Positions 53,982 to 63,009 of a stretch of DNA of 64,000 bases are shown here, in pieces. The translations under genes and the position numbers were made by a program. The DNA is taken from positions 24,526 through 88,525 of the forward strand of contig JAILFK010000058.1 of NCBI GenBank assembly GCA_024697595.1, given 5' to 3'. Source of the stretch: Lachnospiraceae bacterium. Its GTDB lineage: Bacteria; Bacillota; Clostridia; Lachnospirales; Lachnospiraceae. Every line of letters begins with the position of its first letter. The stretch's first letter is position 1. Below the pieces are notes generated by a model, which worked only from the letters and a program-made list of their open reading frames with translations, had not been told where the DNA came from and made no database searches.

Positions 53982-55526
53982 TTAGTCTTCTGCAGGAATT
54001 GTTCTGTCCTTCTCATCTATATATTTCAAAATATCAGCATATCCACTGGTTGATGCATGTTGCATAGATGAGGACTTCATCTGATCGCCAATGGCTTTTG
54101 CAGTCTTGGCAATTGGCTGAACAGTTCCAGCGCCTGCTATACATCCACCTGGACAAGCCATTCCTTCTAACAAATATCCATTGTATTTGCCAGCTTTGGC
54201 CATCGTAAGCAACTTCCTACAATTGTCCAAACCATCTGCCTTTTCCATCTTGATTTCCATATCTGGATAATTCTCTTTGATATATTCTGCCACAGCGTTG
54301 GCCACACCGCCGCCTACGGCGAAACCTCTACCATCGGCAGACGCTCCATGCATAGAGTGATCAATCTCTAATTTATCAAACTCTACATTTTTCGCCTCAA
54401 ACATACCCATTACTTCTTCAAAAGTGAGAACAAAATCTATATCAGATCTAATTGATCTTCTCATGGCCTCAAGTTTCTTAGCTGAACAAGGACCAATGAA
54501 GGCCACCTTACAATTTGGATCTTTTTTCTTTAAAAGTCTTCCTGTCAAAACCATAGGAGTCAACGCCATGGATATACACTTAGCCTGCTCTGGAAAAAGT
54601 TTTTTCGCCATCATAGACCAGGCTGGGCAGCATGATGTTGCCATAAATGGTATTTCATTTGGCACTTCGCGAACAAAATCCTCCGCCTCTGAAATAGTAC
54701 ACAAATCTGCACCAATGGCAACTTCCACCACATCCTCAAATCCTAATGCTTTAAATCCAGAACGAATCTTTTGTGGTGTCATATCAGGCCCAAACTGACC
54801 TGTAACAGCTGGAGCAATGGCAGCATAAACTGGCACATCACTCTTGATAGCCTGGATTGTCTGGAAAATCTGCGCCTTGTCACCAATGGCTCCAAATGGA
54901 CAGTTAGCAAGACACTGGCCGCAGGATACACATTTATCATAATCAATCTCTGCGCAGCCATTTTCATCCGAACTGATAGCTTTCATCCCACAAGATTTCG
55001 CACATGGTCTCTCCATTTTTAAAATAGCACCATATGCACATACGCTCTTACATTTGCCGCATTTTATACACTTTTCCTGGTCTATATGAGACTTACCATC
55101 ATGTATGGTTATGGCACCAACTGGGCATACTTCCTTACAAGGATGAGCTAGGCACCCCTGACATGCATCAGTTACCTTCATCACATTATCTGGACATTTA
55201 TGACATGCAAACTTGATAATGTTGATAAGGGGTGGCTCATAGTAAGTCTCCGCCTTGGTACACTCATTTACACCCTCTGTGATAGGGTCATACTCATCAT
55301 AGGATCTCAAATTCAATCCCATGGCAAGTCGCACCTTTTCCCTTACAATAGCTCTCTCTAAAAACGCACTGTCTCTGTATTTAGCCACAGTTCCAGGGAT
55401 AATCTTGTATGGAAGCTGATGCATAATCTCCATATCAAATCCCTCGTCATACTCATAAGATAGCTTAGCCACCTCAGCGTACACGTTCTTACGAATGTCA
55501 TTTACATTGGTGTAAATCCCTCTCAT
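53982..55526 (-). CDS. Monomeric [FeFe] hydrogenase, likely group B
   Basis: A 514-residue ferredoxin-type hydrogenase for H2 production or sensing. N-terminal ~1-85 is unassigned; ~95-215 carries several 4Fe-4S clusters (CHKCPDN, CQGCLAHPCKEVCP, CIKCGKCKSVC, CVSCGQCLANCP). The H-cluster domain shows P1 TSCCPAW (~298), P2 GPCSAKKLEA (~342) and P3 EGMACPGGCIAGAG (~458). The P2 motif begins with GPC, not MPC, as in group B enzymes, whose role is less clear than that of group A. No maturation genes (hydE/F/G) are in the window. Confidence 0.9.
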   Translation of the reverse strand: MRGIYTNVNDIRKNVYAEVAKLSYEYDEGFDMEIMHQLPYKIIPGTVAKYRDSAFLERAIVREKVRLAMGLNLRSYDEYDPITEGVNECTKAETYYEPPLINIIKFACHKCPDNVMKVTDACQGCLAHPCKEVCPVGAITIHDGKSHIDQEKCIKCGKCKSVCAYGAILKMERPCAKSCGMKAISSDENGCAEIDYDKCVSCGQCLANCPFGAIGDKAQIFQTIQAIKSDVPVYAAIAPAVTGQFGPDMTPQKIRSGFKALGFEDVVEVAIGADLCTISEAEDFVREVPNEIPFMATSCCPAWSMMAKKLFPEQAKCISMALTPMVLTGRLLKKKDPNCKVAFIGPCSAKKLEAMRRSIRSDIDFVLTFEEVMGMFEAKNVEFDKLEIDHSMHGASADGRGFAVGGGVANAVAEYIKENYPDMEIKMEKADGLDNCRKLLTMAKAGKYNGYLLEGMACPGGCIAGAGTVQPIAKTAKAIGDQMKSSSMQHASTSGYADILKYIDEKDRTIPAED

Positions 55527-55574
55527 ATGATTCCTCCTTTTATTAAATACCCTACTTTGAATAAAAATGAATCC

Positions 55575-56168
55575 CTACTTTGAGACCTCCTCATTTTTGT
55601 AACTCTCGATAAATCTATGAGCTCCATCCTTATACTCATACACTCTTATCTCACAGTTAGTTGGTCTAGGTCTCCATTTAATACCATTTTTCTTATCTTC
55701 AAGATATCCGCAGATTGCTCGAATGATTCCACCATGGCACACAACTAATACATTCTCGTAATCTTTAGATTCTAATTCTTTCATAAATGATGAACTTCTC
55801 TCCACCATCTCTGAGACTTTCTCCACTGTCTTTGGAGCTGGAAAGATTTCTGGAAATCCCCAATATAGCGACATCCACAACCCTACTGCGCTATATTTTC
55901 TCTTGTCATACTTTCCAAATTCAGCCTCTATTATTCTCTCGTCGATAATCAAATCCTGCTCATCAACATGACCAATAATAGCCGCCGTTTTCTTAGCACG
56001 GTCCAATGGACTGGCATAGACAGCGTCAAATTTCACGTCAGCAACTTTTTGGGCAGCCTGCTTTGCCTGAGCGATTCCAGTCTCATTAAGCGGCTCATCC
56101 ACACGTCCCTGCATAAGCTCCTGCTTATTCAAATTGGTCTGACCGTGTCTAGTAACATAAATCTTCAT
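55575..56168 (-). CDS. Histidine phosphatase family protein
   Basis: A 197-residue phosphatase with VTRHGQTNLNKQELMQG (catalytic RHG at ~7) and the second active-site His in VVCHGGIIRAICG. Substrate undetermined. It starts after a terminator from ddh (56291-56338) and has a GAGG ribosome binding site. It is distinct from the paralogue at 36722-37330, sharing only the family motifs. Confidence 0.87.
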   Translation of the reverse strand: MKIYVTRHGQTNLNKQELMQGRVDEPLNETGIAQAKQAAQKVADVKFDAVYASPLDRAKKTAAIIGHVDEQDLIIDERIIEAEFGKYDKRKYSAVGLWMSLYWGFPEIFPAPKTVEKVSEMVERSSSFMKELESKDYENVLVVCHGGIIRAICGYLEDKKNGIKWRPRPTNCEIRVYEYKDGAHRFIESYKNEEVSK

Positions 56169-56290
56169 AATAACCTCGTTAGATTGTTATATTTTTCACA
56201 CACTCATATTAACACATATTTCACCACAACTCTTGTGCATAATCGCATACAAAAAATATATTATTTTTATAATAAATATTGTTTAGTCCA

Positions 56291-56338
56291 AATAAAAAAG
56301 GACTCCTCATATTGATAATATACCAAATGAAAAGTCCT
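56291..56338 (-). terminator. Intrinsic terminator of ddh
   Basis: AGGACT (56299-56304) pairs with AGTCCT (56333-56338), with a further CAT/ATG pairing inside. On the minus strand the stem is followed by a stretch of six T residues and ATTT. It lies ~75 bases after the ddh stop codon. Confidence 0.7.
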
Positions 56339-56411
56339 CTAACAATTCTTATATTGCTAATGCCTTAAATTATCCTTAGTTTCAAAGCACTTTTTATAGC
56401 ACAAATTTATA

Positions 56412-57395
56412 TTATAGTAAATGCGTTCTCAATTCCTCGCCGCTCTTGTCTGAGAAATATGCTGGTGGAATATCAAGAATAGTCTTGCATCCCTTCATTC
56501 CCTCTGCCTTCATTCTATAAGCTGCACGAGCCACACATACAAGTACACTTGTTGTAAACTCTGGGTTAGAGTCTAGTGTCAACTTGTACTCGATAATATG
56601 ATTGTGCTCCTTATTTGCTCCAGTCTTACCTGATCTAAATACATATCCACCATGAGCAAGTCCCTGATGATTTGCATTGAACTCATCCTCTGAGATGAAG
56701 TTTACTGTTGTATCATAATCAGCAAAGTAGTTAGGCATTTCCTTGATTTCCTTCTCGACTTTTGCTGCATCAGCTCCGTCTTCCAATACAACGAAACACT
56801 CTCTTGTGTGCATCTGACGAGTTGTAAATGTTGGATTCTCACCATTTCTCACAGACTCCAAAGAAGCCTCAACAGGTACAGTGTACTGCTTTGCATTCTT
56901 TACGCCATCAATTCTTCTGATTGCATCTGAATGTCCCTGAGATACACCCTTACCCCAGAATGTGTAATCCTTACCATCTGGTAAGATTGCATTGGCGTAA
57001 GTTCTCATGATAGAGAACATTCCTGGATCCCATCCACATGAGATAACCGCGATCTTGTCTCCTGACTTTGCAGCAGCATCAACATTTGCAAAATGCTCCG
57101 GAATTCTCGCATGAGTGTCAAATGAATCTACAACATTGAACATCTTTGCGAACTCTGGTGTCATCTCTGGAAGATCTGTAGCACTTCCTCCACAGAGAAT
57201 CATCACATCTATCTTGTCCTTCCAATCAGCCACATCAGCTACATTTACCACTGGAACACCAGCTGTCATAATCTTGACAGCAGCTGGATCTCTTCTTGTA
57301 AATACAGCTACAAGTTCCATGTCAGCTGCATCTTTTACAGCAACCTCAACACCACGGCCAAGATTTCCATAACCCATAATACCAAGTCTAATCAT
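56412..57395 (-). CDS. ddh: meso-Diaminopimelate dehydrogenase
   Basis: A 327-residue NADPH enzyme that makes meso-diaminopimelate from tetrahydrodipicolinate in one step, bypassing the aminotransferase route. The N-terminal Rossmann motif GIMGYGNLGRGVEVAV, the CGGSATDLPE block, DSFDTHARIPEHF and VISCGWDPGMFS are hallmarks. The substrate-binding segments HNHIIEYKL and SNPEFTTSVLVC are complete, so it looks active. Monocistronic with its own terminator. DapL is encoded elsewhere in the same window. Confidence 0.95.
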   Translation of the reverse strand: MIRLGIMGYGNLGRGVEVAVKDAADMELVAVFTRRDPAAVKIMTAGVPVVNVADVADWKDKIDVMILCGGSATDLPEMTPEFAKMFNVVDSFDTHARIPEHFANVDAAAKSGDKIAVISCGWDPGMFSIMRTYANAILPDGKDYTFWGKGVSQGHSDAIRRIDGVKNAKQYTVPVEASLESVRNGENPTFTTRQMHTRECFVVLEDGADAAKVEKEIKEMPNYFADYDTTVNFISEDEFNANHQGLAHGGYVFRSGKTGANKEHNHIIEYKLTLDSNPEFTTSVLVCVARAAYRMKAEGMKGCKTILDIPPAYFSDKSGEELRTHLL

Positions 57396-57532
57396 CTATT
57401 TATCCTCCTTGATTATTCTATCTTTTCAATAGAATAACTATATCACAACTGGTAGATCTAAAAAAACTAATATTTTACTAAAATTAGTGGACACTAACAC
57501 AATATTTTTTACATATAAAACAAAATTTCAAA

Positions 57533-58429
57533 CTACACCAAATGCTTTCTAAAGAAGGCCACCTCATCATTGTTAATTTCTTTGGCCTCCTCAAGATTCA
57601 TATTTACATGGCAGACATGAGCCATATATTTTTGTTCAGGAGTACCATAACATTTGCACACTGCCTCCACGCCCTTTGACTGAAGAAAATCGCACATTGG
57701 CTGAGCATTTTTCTTCAAAAAATCATACTCTGCAGTCATGACATAACATGGTGGGTAGTTGGAATTAATATGTCCTAAAACATCATTCATCTCACCATAT
57801 TTTATAATATCGTCTCCTAGATAATCCTTCATCAAATCTCTAGTAAAACGATCTGGCACCTGCCCGTCACCATCTTTTGGTATTGTATACATACCACAAT
57901 TTAAGCCTGCTGCCCTTATCTTAATCTCCTTTGGTGTGACAAATGGAAACAATTTCTCATATTCCTCATTAGAATAAATTGCAAGATACTGGCTAATCAT
58001 CTGCGCTCCAGCAGAATCTCCCACCACAAACACATTTTCAACATCCATATGGTATTCATCTGCATTTTCAGCCATCCACTGAAAAACCATATTGGCCTCA
58101 GCTAGCTGAGTTGGATATTTGTAGTCAGGGGCCAAGTGATAATTGAAATTCACAAACACAAATCCCTGCTTAGCCAAATATCCACCATAATGCTTATAAA
58201 TCTCCTTGGTTCCATATACATAACCGCCACCATGATAACTTACTATCACAGGCAGCTTTTCTGTTGTCCCCTTTAAAAAATATACATCCAAATTGTTGTA
58301 TTCATCATTATTCCCCACATAATTGATGTCACATTTTGCCTCTACATCCTCAGGGAAAATCAACTTAGCATCCCTTTTTTTATCAGCTGTCCCAGCCATC
58401 AATCTAAACATTTTACCCGACATTGACAT
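57533..58429 (-). CDS. Alpha/beta hydrolase (HSL-type carboxylesterase)
   Basis: A 298-residue esterase. The oxyanion-hole motif is SYHGGGYVYG (~65), the nucleophile serine is in VVGDSAGAQM, and the catalytic Asp and His are probably in TAEYDFLKKN and MAHVCHVNM. There is no signal peptide. The GDSAG with upstream HGGG classes it in the hormone-sensitive-lipase group, acting on short acyl or acetyl esters, possibly from acetylated plant polysaccharides. It lies alone before the cobalt/nickel transporter. Confidence 0.88.
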   Translation of the reverse strand: MSMSGKMFRLMAGTADKKRDAKLIFPEDVEAKCDINYVGNNDEYNNLDVYFLKGTTEKLPVIVSYHGGGYVYGTKEIYKHYGGYLAKQGFVFVNFNYHLAPDYKYPTQLAEANMVFQWMAENADEYHMDVENVFVVGDSAGAQMISQYLAIYSNEEYEKLFPFVTPKEIKIRAAGLNCGMYTIPKDGDGQVPDRFTRDLMKDYLGDDIIKYGEMNDVLGHINSNYPPCYVMTAEYDFLKKNAQPMCDFLQSKGVEAVCKCYGTPEQKYMAHVCHVNMNLEEAKEINNDEVAFFRKHLV

Positions 58430-58519
58430 AATTTCTTCCTCCTCCTACAAATATATTTTATTATACCAACGGCCATCTAAATCAGCACTCAACAATTACT
58501 CAAAATATACAATTTTTAA

Positions 58520-59263
58520 TTAACCTTGAAATCGTAGTGGCAACTCTAATCCATTGTCCTCCAACAATTCTTTATTCTGTAAAATATCCTTTGCACTGCC
58601 GTCCGCCACAATCTCACCTTCGTATAATAACAGTACCCTATCACAGGTATCGTAAACAAAATCCAAATCGTGACTGGCAATTATCTTGGTTTGTTCTAAA
58701 TCATTTAGCAGATTTATCAGATTCCTTCTATTCTTGGGATCTAAGGCCACAGAGGGCTCATCCATCAAAATAATATCTGGCTCCATGGATAAAATTGTGG
58801 CAATGGAAGCCAATTTCTTCTCCCCACCAGAAAGTTTATACACATGCTTATCCCTAAGTTTTTCAATATAAGTCAACTCCAACGCTTTTGTCACACGTTT
58901 TTCTACTTCCTCATTTGAAAGACCATAATTTCTCGGGCCAAAAGCCACATCCTCCTCCACTGTTGTCATAAAAAGCTGGTTATCTGAGTCCTGGAACACA
59001 TAACCGATATGCTCCCTGATATGGTTTACATTTTCCTTGACCATAGGATGATTTACCACTTCTAAGGTCCCTTCATAATCTAAAAGCAGTCCCACCAACA
59101 ATTTTAATAAAGTTGATTTTCCCACTCCATTATTGCCTATCAAACCTACTGTCTCTCCCTGATATACATCAATGGAAATATTTTTCAAAACAAGCTCCAG
59201 CCTTTCATATTCATAGGACAAATTTTCTATATGTAATAAATGTTTTTCTATCCCTGTCTTCAT
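58520..59263 (-). CDS. cbiO: Energy-coupling ABC ATPase of cobalt/nickel transporter (CbiO)
   Basis: A 247-residue ATPase with Walker A GNNGVGKST (~42-50), signature LSGGEKKLASIA (~144), Walker B DIILMDEPS and the switch His in IIASHDLDF. It powers import by the CbiQ/CbiM module. The start overlaps the CbiQ stop by 4 bases (ATGA type), showing coupling. Confidence 0.92.
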   Translation of the reverse strand: MKTGIEKHLLHIENLSYEYERLELVLKNISIDVYQGETVGLIGNNGVGKSTLLKLLVGLLLDYEGTLEVVNHPMVKENVNHIREHIGYVFQDSDNQLFMTTVEEDVAFGPRNYGLSNEEVEKRVTKALELTYIEKLRDKHVYKLSGGEKKLASIATILSMEPDIILMDEPSVALDPKNRRNLINLLNDLEQTKIIASHDLDFVYDTCDRVLLLYEGEIVADGSAKDILQNKELLEDNGLELPLRFQG

Positions 59264-60033
59264 ATAAATAACCCTCCTATCACATCAACAATATCAGTAA
59301 ATCTAAGAACTGCAAAAACTCCTATCCAAATAATCAAATACAATATATCCGCCAGCCTAATTTTTGCCTTGCTGGCGTAAGCGTATTCTCCTCTAAAGCC
59401 TCGAAGCTGCATACTTTCATACACCGACTCAGCTCTGTCCATAGAGCGAATCAACCACTGACCAATCAAAGATCCCCAGGCCTTATAATTTATTCCTTTT
59501 TGAGCAGGGGCTCGCAACTTATAAGCAGTCATAATTCTATCCGCCTCCTGCCCCATGATAAATATATATCGATAAATCAGCAGTATGACAACTACCAAAA
59601 TCTGAGGGATGTAAATCTGCCTCAAGGCATAGCAAATAGCCTCAATACTTGTTGTGGCAATGAGGGCATAGGCGACCATAACCGTATAAATTCCCTTTAA
59701 CATCAATGTCACCATGGAGATAATTCCCGCCTCTATACTGCTGTCAAATATTGGATTAAACATTCCCACCATCATAACCAGCGGCAAAATAAGGCGCATG
59801 CGATAAATCGCTTCCTTTAACCTTAAATCGCCAATGTTAAATACCATAAATGGATATATTGCCAGCACTAACATTTGACCAAGATTATATTTATCAACGG
59901 ATACCACCAGTAAAATATATATAACTGTCAAAAGCAATTTAACCAGTGGATGAATATTATTCAACCACTGGTTTCTCTGCTGCAAATCATTTAGTTTTCC
60001 AATTTCTTTTAAACTATTATCTATGTTAGACAT
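59260..60033 (-). CDS. cbiQ: Energy-coupling transmembrane protein CbiQ
   Basis: A 257-residue transmembrane T component with about five helices and the conserved cytoplasmic motif SLIGQWLIRSMDRAESVYESMQ, whose ARG-like coupling helices contact the ATPase. It joins cbiM (3 bases apart) and cbiO (overlap of 4). The gene order M, Q, O is that of a CbiMQO-type cobalt/nickel importer. Confidence 0.9.
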   Translation of the reverse strand: MSNIDNSLKEIGKLNDLQQRNQWLNNIHPLVKLLLTVIYILLVVSVDKYNLGQMLVLAIYPFMVFNIGDLRLKEAIYRMRLILPLVMMVGMFNPIFDSSIEAGIISMVTLMLKGIYTVMVAYALIATTSIEAICYALRQIYIPQILVVVILLIYRYIFIMGQEADRIMTAYKLRAPAQKGINYKAWGSLIGQWLIRSMDRAESVYESMQLRGFRGEYAYASKAKIRLADILYLIIWIGVFAVLRFTDIVDVIGGLFI

Positions 60034-60036
60034 ATT

Positions 60037-61098
60037 CTATACTTCTTTTTTCCCATTTCTAAAGAACTTAAAAATCATGCTTACTCCCACACAAACTACC
60101 ACTACAACCAAGCCGCCTACAAGTCCAGAGGTTGTAGTTCCAAGAGCAGAGTCAGAATTTTTAAAAGCATAGTCAGGTAGGATGGATGTGGTACTTTGAA
60201 TATTATCAGCCACCTCATATGCCTCGCCAGTCGCCTCCAGCTCAGAAGTTCCTGCCACCTGTTCCATAGACCACTCAAGTCCATCTGGATGAGAGGATGC
60301 ATAAAGAGATATAACTCCTGCTGCCACAGCTGCCACCACTGCCAAAACTGCCAGGGTCTTTTTGAAGGATAACCTTCCATTTTTTTCAGCCGCCTTCGAA
60401 GATGAAACGTCTGAATTTTCATCCCTCATCTTTGTTGATGAGACATTGACATTTCTACCCACACCCCATAACATTTCAGGTCTAGCTTCATATATAAATA
60501 TCAAAACTGCTGATGTGATAAGTCCCTCAACAGCGCCAATGGCCAGGTGAATAGGTTGCATTGTGGCTACAAAAATATTAAACGGAAGTTCTGTGATCCC
60601 AGAAGCCAAGGTCTCTAACACCACAGAAAATGCTCCCATCTGCAAAGTCAGCACGCATCCCAATATTGTTGCAACTGCAATTTTAGTCTTTGAAGCACCA
60701 TTTTTCATAATAGGCTTCCATATCAAAAGAGAACCTATAAAGCATCCGAAAAATGCCATATTCCATATATTGGCCCCCAACGCCAAAAGTCCTCCATCTG
60801 CAAACATGAGGCATTGCACCAACAAGACTCCTATCATTGTCAAAAATCCTGCCTCAGGTCCAAGCAGAGCAGAAAGCATCATTCCACCACATAGATGTCC
60901 TGAAGATCCAGTTCCTGGAATTGTAAAATTAAGCATCTGGGTTGCAAAAACAAAGGCTCCCATCACTCCCATTACTGGAATCTTTTTTGGATCACTTTCC
61001 ATTTTAACTTTTCTAATAGAATAGGCCGCAGCTGATGCTGTTGCCACATACATTGTCCCTGCCACTGCAGGATTTAACAAGGCATCTGCCATATGCAT
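60037..61098 (-). CDS. cbiM: Cobalt/nickel substrate-binding membrane protein CbiM fused to a PDGLE (CbiN-like) domain
   Basis: Residues ~1-215 form CbiM, which binds Co2+/Ni2+ with its N-terminal Met-His (MHMADALL), and contain about six helices (GSSGHLCGGMM is conserved). After a hydrophilic linker, residues ~250-345 hold a helix, the PDGLEWSMEQVAG motif and a final helix, matching the PDGLE/NikN domain that substitutes for CbiN. The fusion thus provides both M and N components. The metal could be cobalt (B12) or nickel. No cobalamin riboswitch or B12-pathway gene was found nearby. Confidence 0.92.
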   Translation of the reverse strand: MHMADALLNPAVAGTMYVATASAAAYSIRKVKMESDPKKIPVMGVMGAFVFATQMLNFTIPGTGSSGHLCGGMMLSALLGPEAGFLTMIGVLLVQCLMFADGGLLALGANIWNMAFFGCFIGSLLIWKPIMKNGASKTKIAVATILGCVLTLQMGAFSVVLETLASGITELPFNIFVATMQPIHLAIGAVEGLITSAVLIFIYEARPEMLWGVGRNVNVSSTKMRDENSDVSSSKAAEKNGRLSFKKTLAVLAVVAAVAAGVISLYASSHPDGLEWSMEQVAGTSELEATGEAYEVADNIQSTTSILPDYAFKNSDSALGTTTSGLVGGLVVVVVCVGVSMIFKFFRNGKKEV

Positions 61099-61208
61099 AA
61101 TATTTGTTCTCCCTCTATAAAAAAATATTCAAATTACTTATAAGATTATAAATCATCCTATACTTTCTTAATTCCATAAACCATACTACCCATGGCCATC
61201 AATCTTCA

Positions 61209-61235
61209 CAAGCCCCCTAGGGGGTTATTTTTTAA
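61209..61235 (+). terminator. Plus-strand terminator-like hairpin with no gene in front of it
   Basis: CCCC (61213-61216), a CTAG loop and GGGG (61221-61224), extended by one G-T and one A-T pair, are followed by TTATTTTTTAATT on the plus strand. On the minus strand no U-run follows. The only gene upstream on the plus strand is 7 kb away, so it would end a short transcript starting between ~61100 and 61200 or attenuate the gene at 61301. Confidence 0.55.
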
Positions 61236-61300
61236 TTATATATATTTCCTACCCACAACTTATACTTTATTAAAAACCTGCAAAGTATTAAAATGCAAAT

Positions 61301-62947
61301 ATGAAAAATCATTTAAAAATAAACAAGAATAAATTTCAAAACTTCATCGACAGTTCCTTGATATTAACAGCCAGCATTCTCACATTTTTTTTACTGATCT
61401 GTGTTTTGTTTTGTAAATTTGACAAGAAGATATTTAAGTACACTTTTCAAGGAAAATATATAAGTGATTATTATCCCAATATTTTGTCGCTTATCTCCGG
61501 CCTAATACTTTTAACCCTTTGTATATTTCTATGGAAAAAATTTTCATATATGATAACAGACTCAGTTATATCCAATTTATTAAAATCATCGCCTGTTATT
61601 TTATTTGCATTACAAATCCTTGTGGCTTATTGTATATTCTTCTATAGCGGAGATGACACCTCCAATATTACTATTGCAGCAGATAACTTCGTTCATAACC
61701 ATATGCATCCTTTCTATAACTATGCATATTTCACCCAATGTCCTAACAATTTAACAATGTATGCCATATCTATTATCATCTTTAAATTTGCATCCATCTT
61801 TCATTTAAACGGCTATGTACTAATGGTTTTAATAGGTATTATTTTAACTAATTTCACCGTATTGCTATACTCAAAAATCACAGCTTTATTGGGATTTAAT
61901 AATCGTAAAACTTTGCTCAGCTTTTGGTTTTTTGCTTTTTTATATGGCATAACGCCTTGGATGGTAGTCCCTTATACCGACACTTATTCCATGATTATTC
62001 CAGCCATAATCTTGTATTTATATATAAAAAAGGAAGCCCTTCTAGCATCTTCTCAAAATATTATCAAAATAATACTTCTATATTCTTTAATTCTCTTATT
62101 AGGATTAAATGGATATCATTTAAAAGCATTAAACATAATCATTGTAATAGCAATTTTGATAGTTGATATTATTCGATATATCTTACAAAAAAACGTAAAA
62201 TTGATTCTTGTGCAACTACTGACACTTCTATTGTGTGGCACATTGTCCTTCTTCAATTATGAAGCAATAAAATCATTTACACACTATCATGCCAACCAAC
62301 ACCTAGAACTATCTTTAGGATACTACCTTGTAACCGGCTCCGATTTCTCCACCTATGGTATGTGGTCTCAGGAAAGCGTCGATTTTGCATCATCCTTTGA
62401 TACTAATTCCAAGGAAAACTCAGCTTCTCTAGATTTATATTTAAACAGATTGCACGATGCCGGTCCTATTGGCACAATAAATCATTTAAAAAATAAAAAT
62501 CTTATTTTTTATGGAGACGGCACACTTGGTTTTGGAAAATCCGGTCGTCAATGCGGTTATATTCCTCCATCATCTTCTCGTTTCGTTACCTTTGTAAGAA
62601 ATATATTTTATCCGCCATCAAACTATGGTCTCTATTACTGGCCTAGTGGCTACGGAAAATATTTTCTCTGGCATGCCGCAATCCGACAAATGATTTGGTT
62701 ACTTGTACTATTTTATATGCTCATATACTTTTTATTAAATCTAAGAAAAAAACAAGAAAAAAAACCACTAACAATGGTACTTATAACATCCTTTATAGGA
62801 ATATATCTATTTACCATGCTGTTTGAGGCAAGTTCAAGACTCCTATTAAGTTACACCCCAGTTTTTGCAATGATTAGTGCCTTGGGTATACATCAAATTA
62901 CGAAAATTAAAACCAATTATTTTTCAAAGAAGCAAAAAAACAGATAA
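61301..62947 (+). CDS. Multi-span membrane protein, GT-C-type glycosyltransferase-like
   Basis: A 548-residue protein with about 12-13 membrane helices. The first external loop holds acidic residues (YSGDDTSNITIAADN), as in lipid-linked GT-C glycosyltransferases, and a long outer loop (~335-455) contains GFGKSGRQCGYIPPSS. It resembles the uncharacterised TIGR03766-type family, but I cannot confirm this. There is no ribosome binding site in front of the ATG at 61301; the base use is more AT-rich than in the neighbours. It is not co-directional with any adjacent gene except the isomerase 62 bases downstream. Confidence 0.72.
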   Translation: MKNHLKINKNKFQNFIDSSLILTASILTFFLLICVLFCKFDKKIFKYTFQGKYISDYYPNILSLISGLILLTLCIFLWKKFSYMITDSVISNLLKSSPVILFALQILVAYCIFFYSGDDTSNITIAADNFVHNHMHPFYNYAYFTQCPNNLTMYAISIIIFKFASIFHLNGYVLMVLIGIILTNFTVLLYSKITALLGFNNRKTLLSFWFFAFLYGITPWMVVPYTDTYSMIIPAIILYLYIKKEALLASSQNIIKIILLYSLILLLGLNGYHLKALNIIIVIAILIVDIIRYILQKNVKLILVQLLTLLLCGTLSFFNYEAIKSFTHYHANQHLELSLGYYLVTGSDFSTYGMWSQESVDFASSFDTNSKENSASLDLYLNRLHDAGPIGTINHLKNKNLIFYGDGTLGFGKSGRQCGYIPPSSSRFVTFVRNIFYPPSNYGLYYWPSGYGKYFLWHAAIRQMIWLLVLFYMLIYFLLNLRKKQEKKPLTMVLITSFIGIYLFTMLFEASSRLLLSYTPVFAMISALGIHQITKIKTNYFSKKQKNR

Positions 62948-63009
62948 TAAATACATAATCCCCTCCGTATAATATATGTATAAAATGAATAGGTAGGAGG
63001 TATTATATT

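Noticed and set aside
60563..61024. 153-codon plus-strand open frame antisense to cbiM
   Set aside because: It overlaps conserved CbiM coding sequence completely and its translation mirrors the hydrophobic codons of the real gene.
61099..61300. Cobalamin or NiCo riboswitch in the cbiM leader
   Set aside because: No B12 box (GCCACTG-like) or other conserved core could be recognised on the minus strand by eye; a covariance search is required to exclude it formally.
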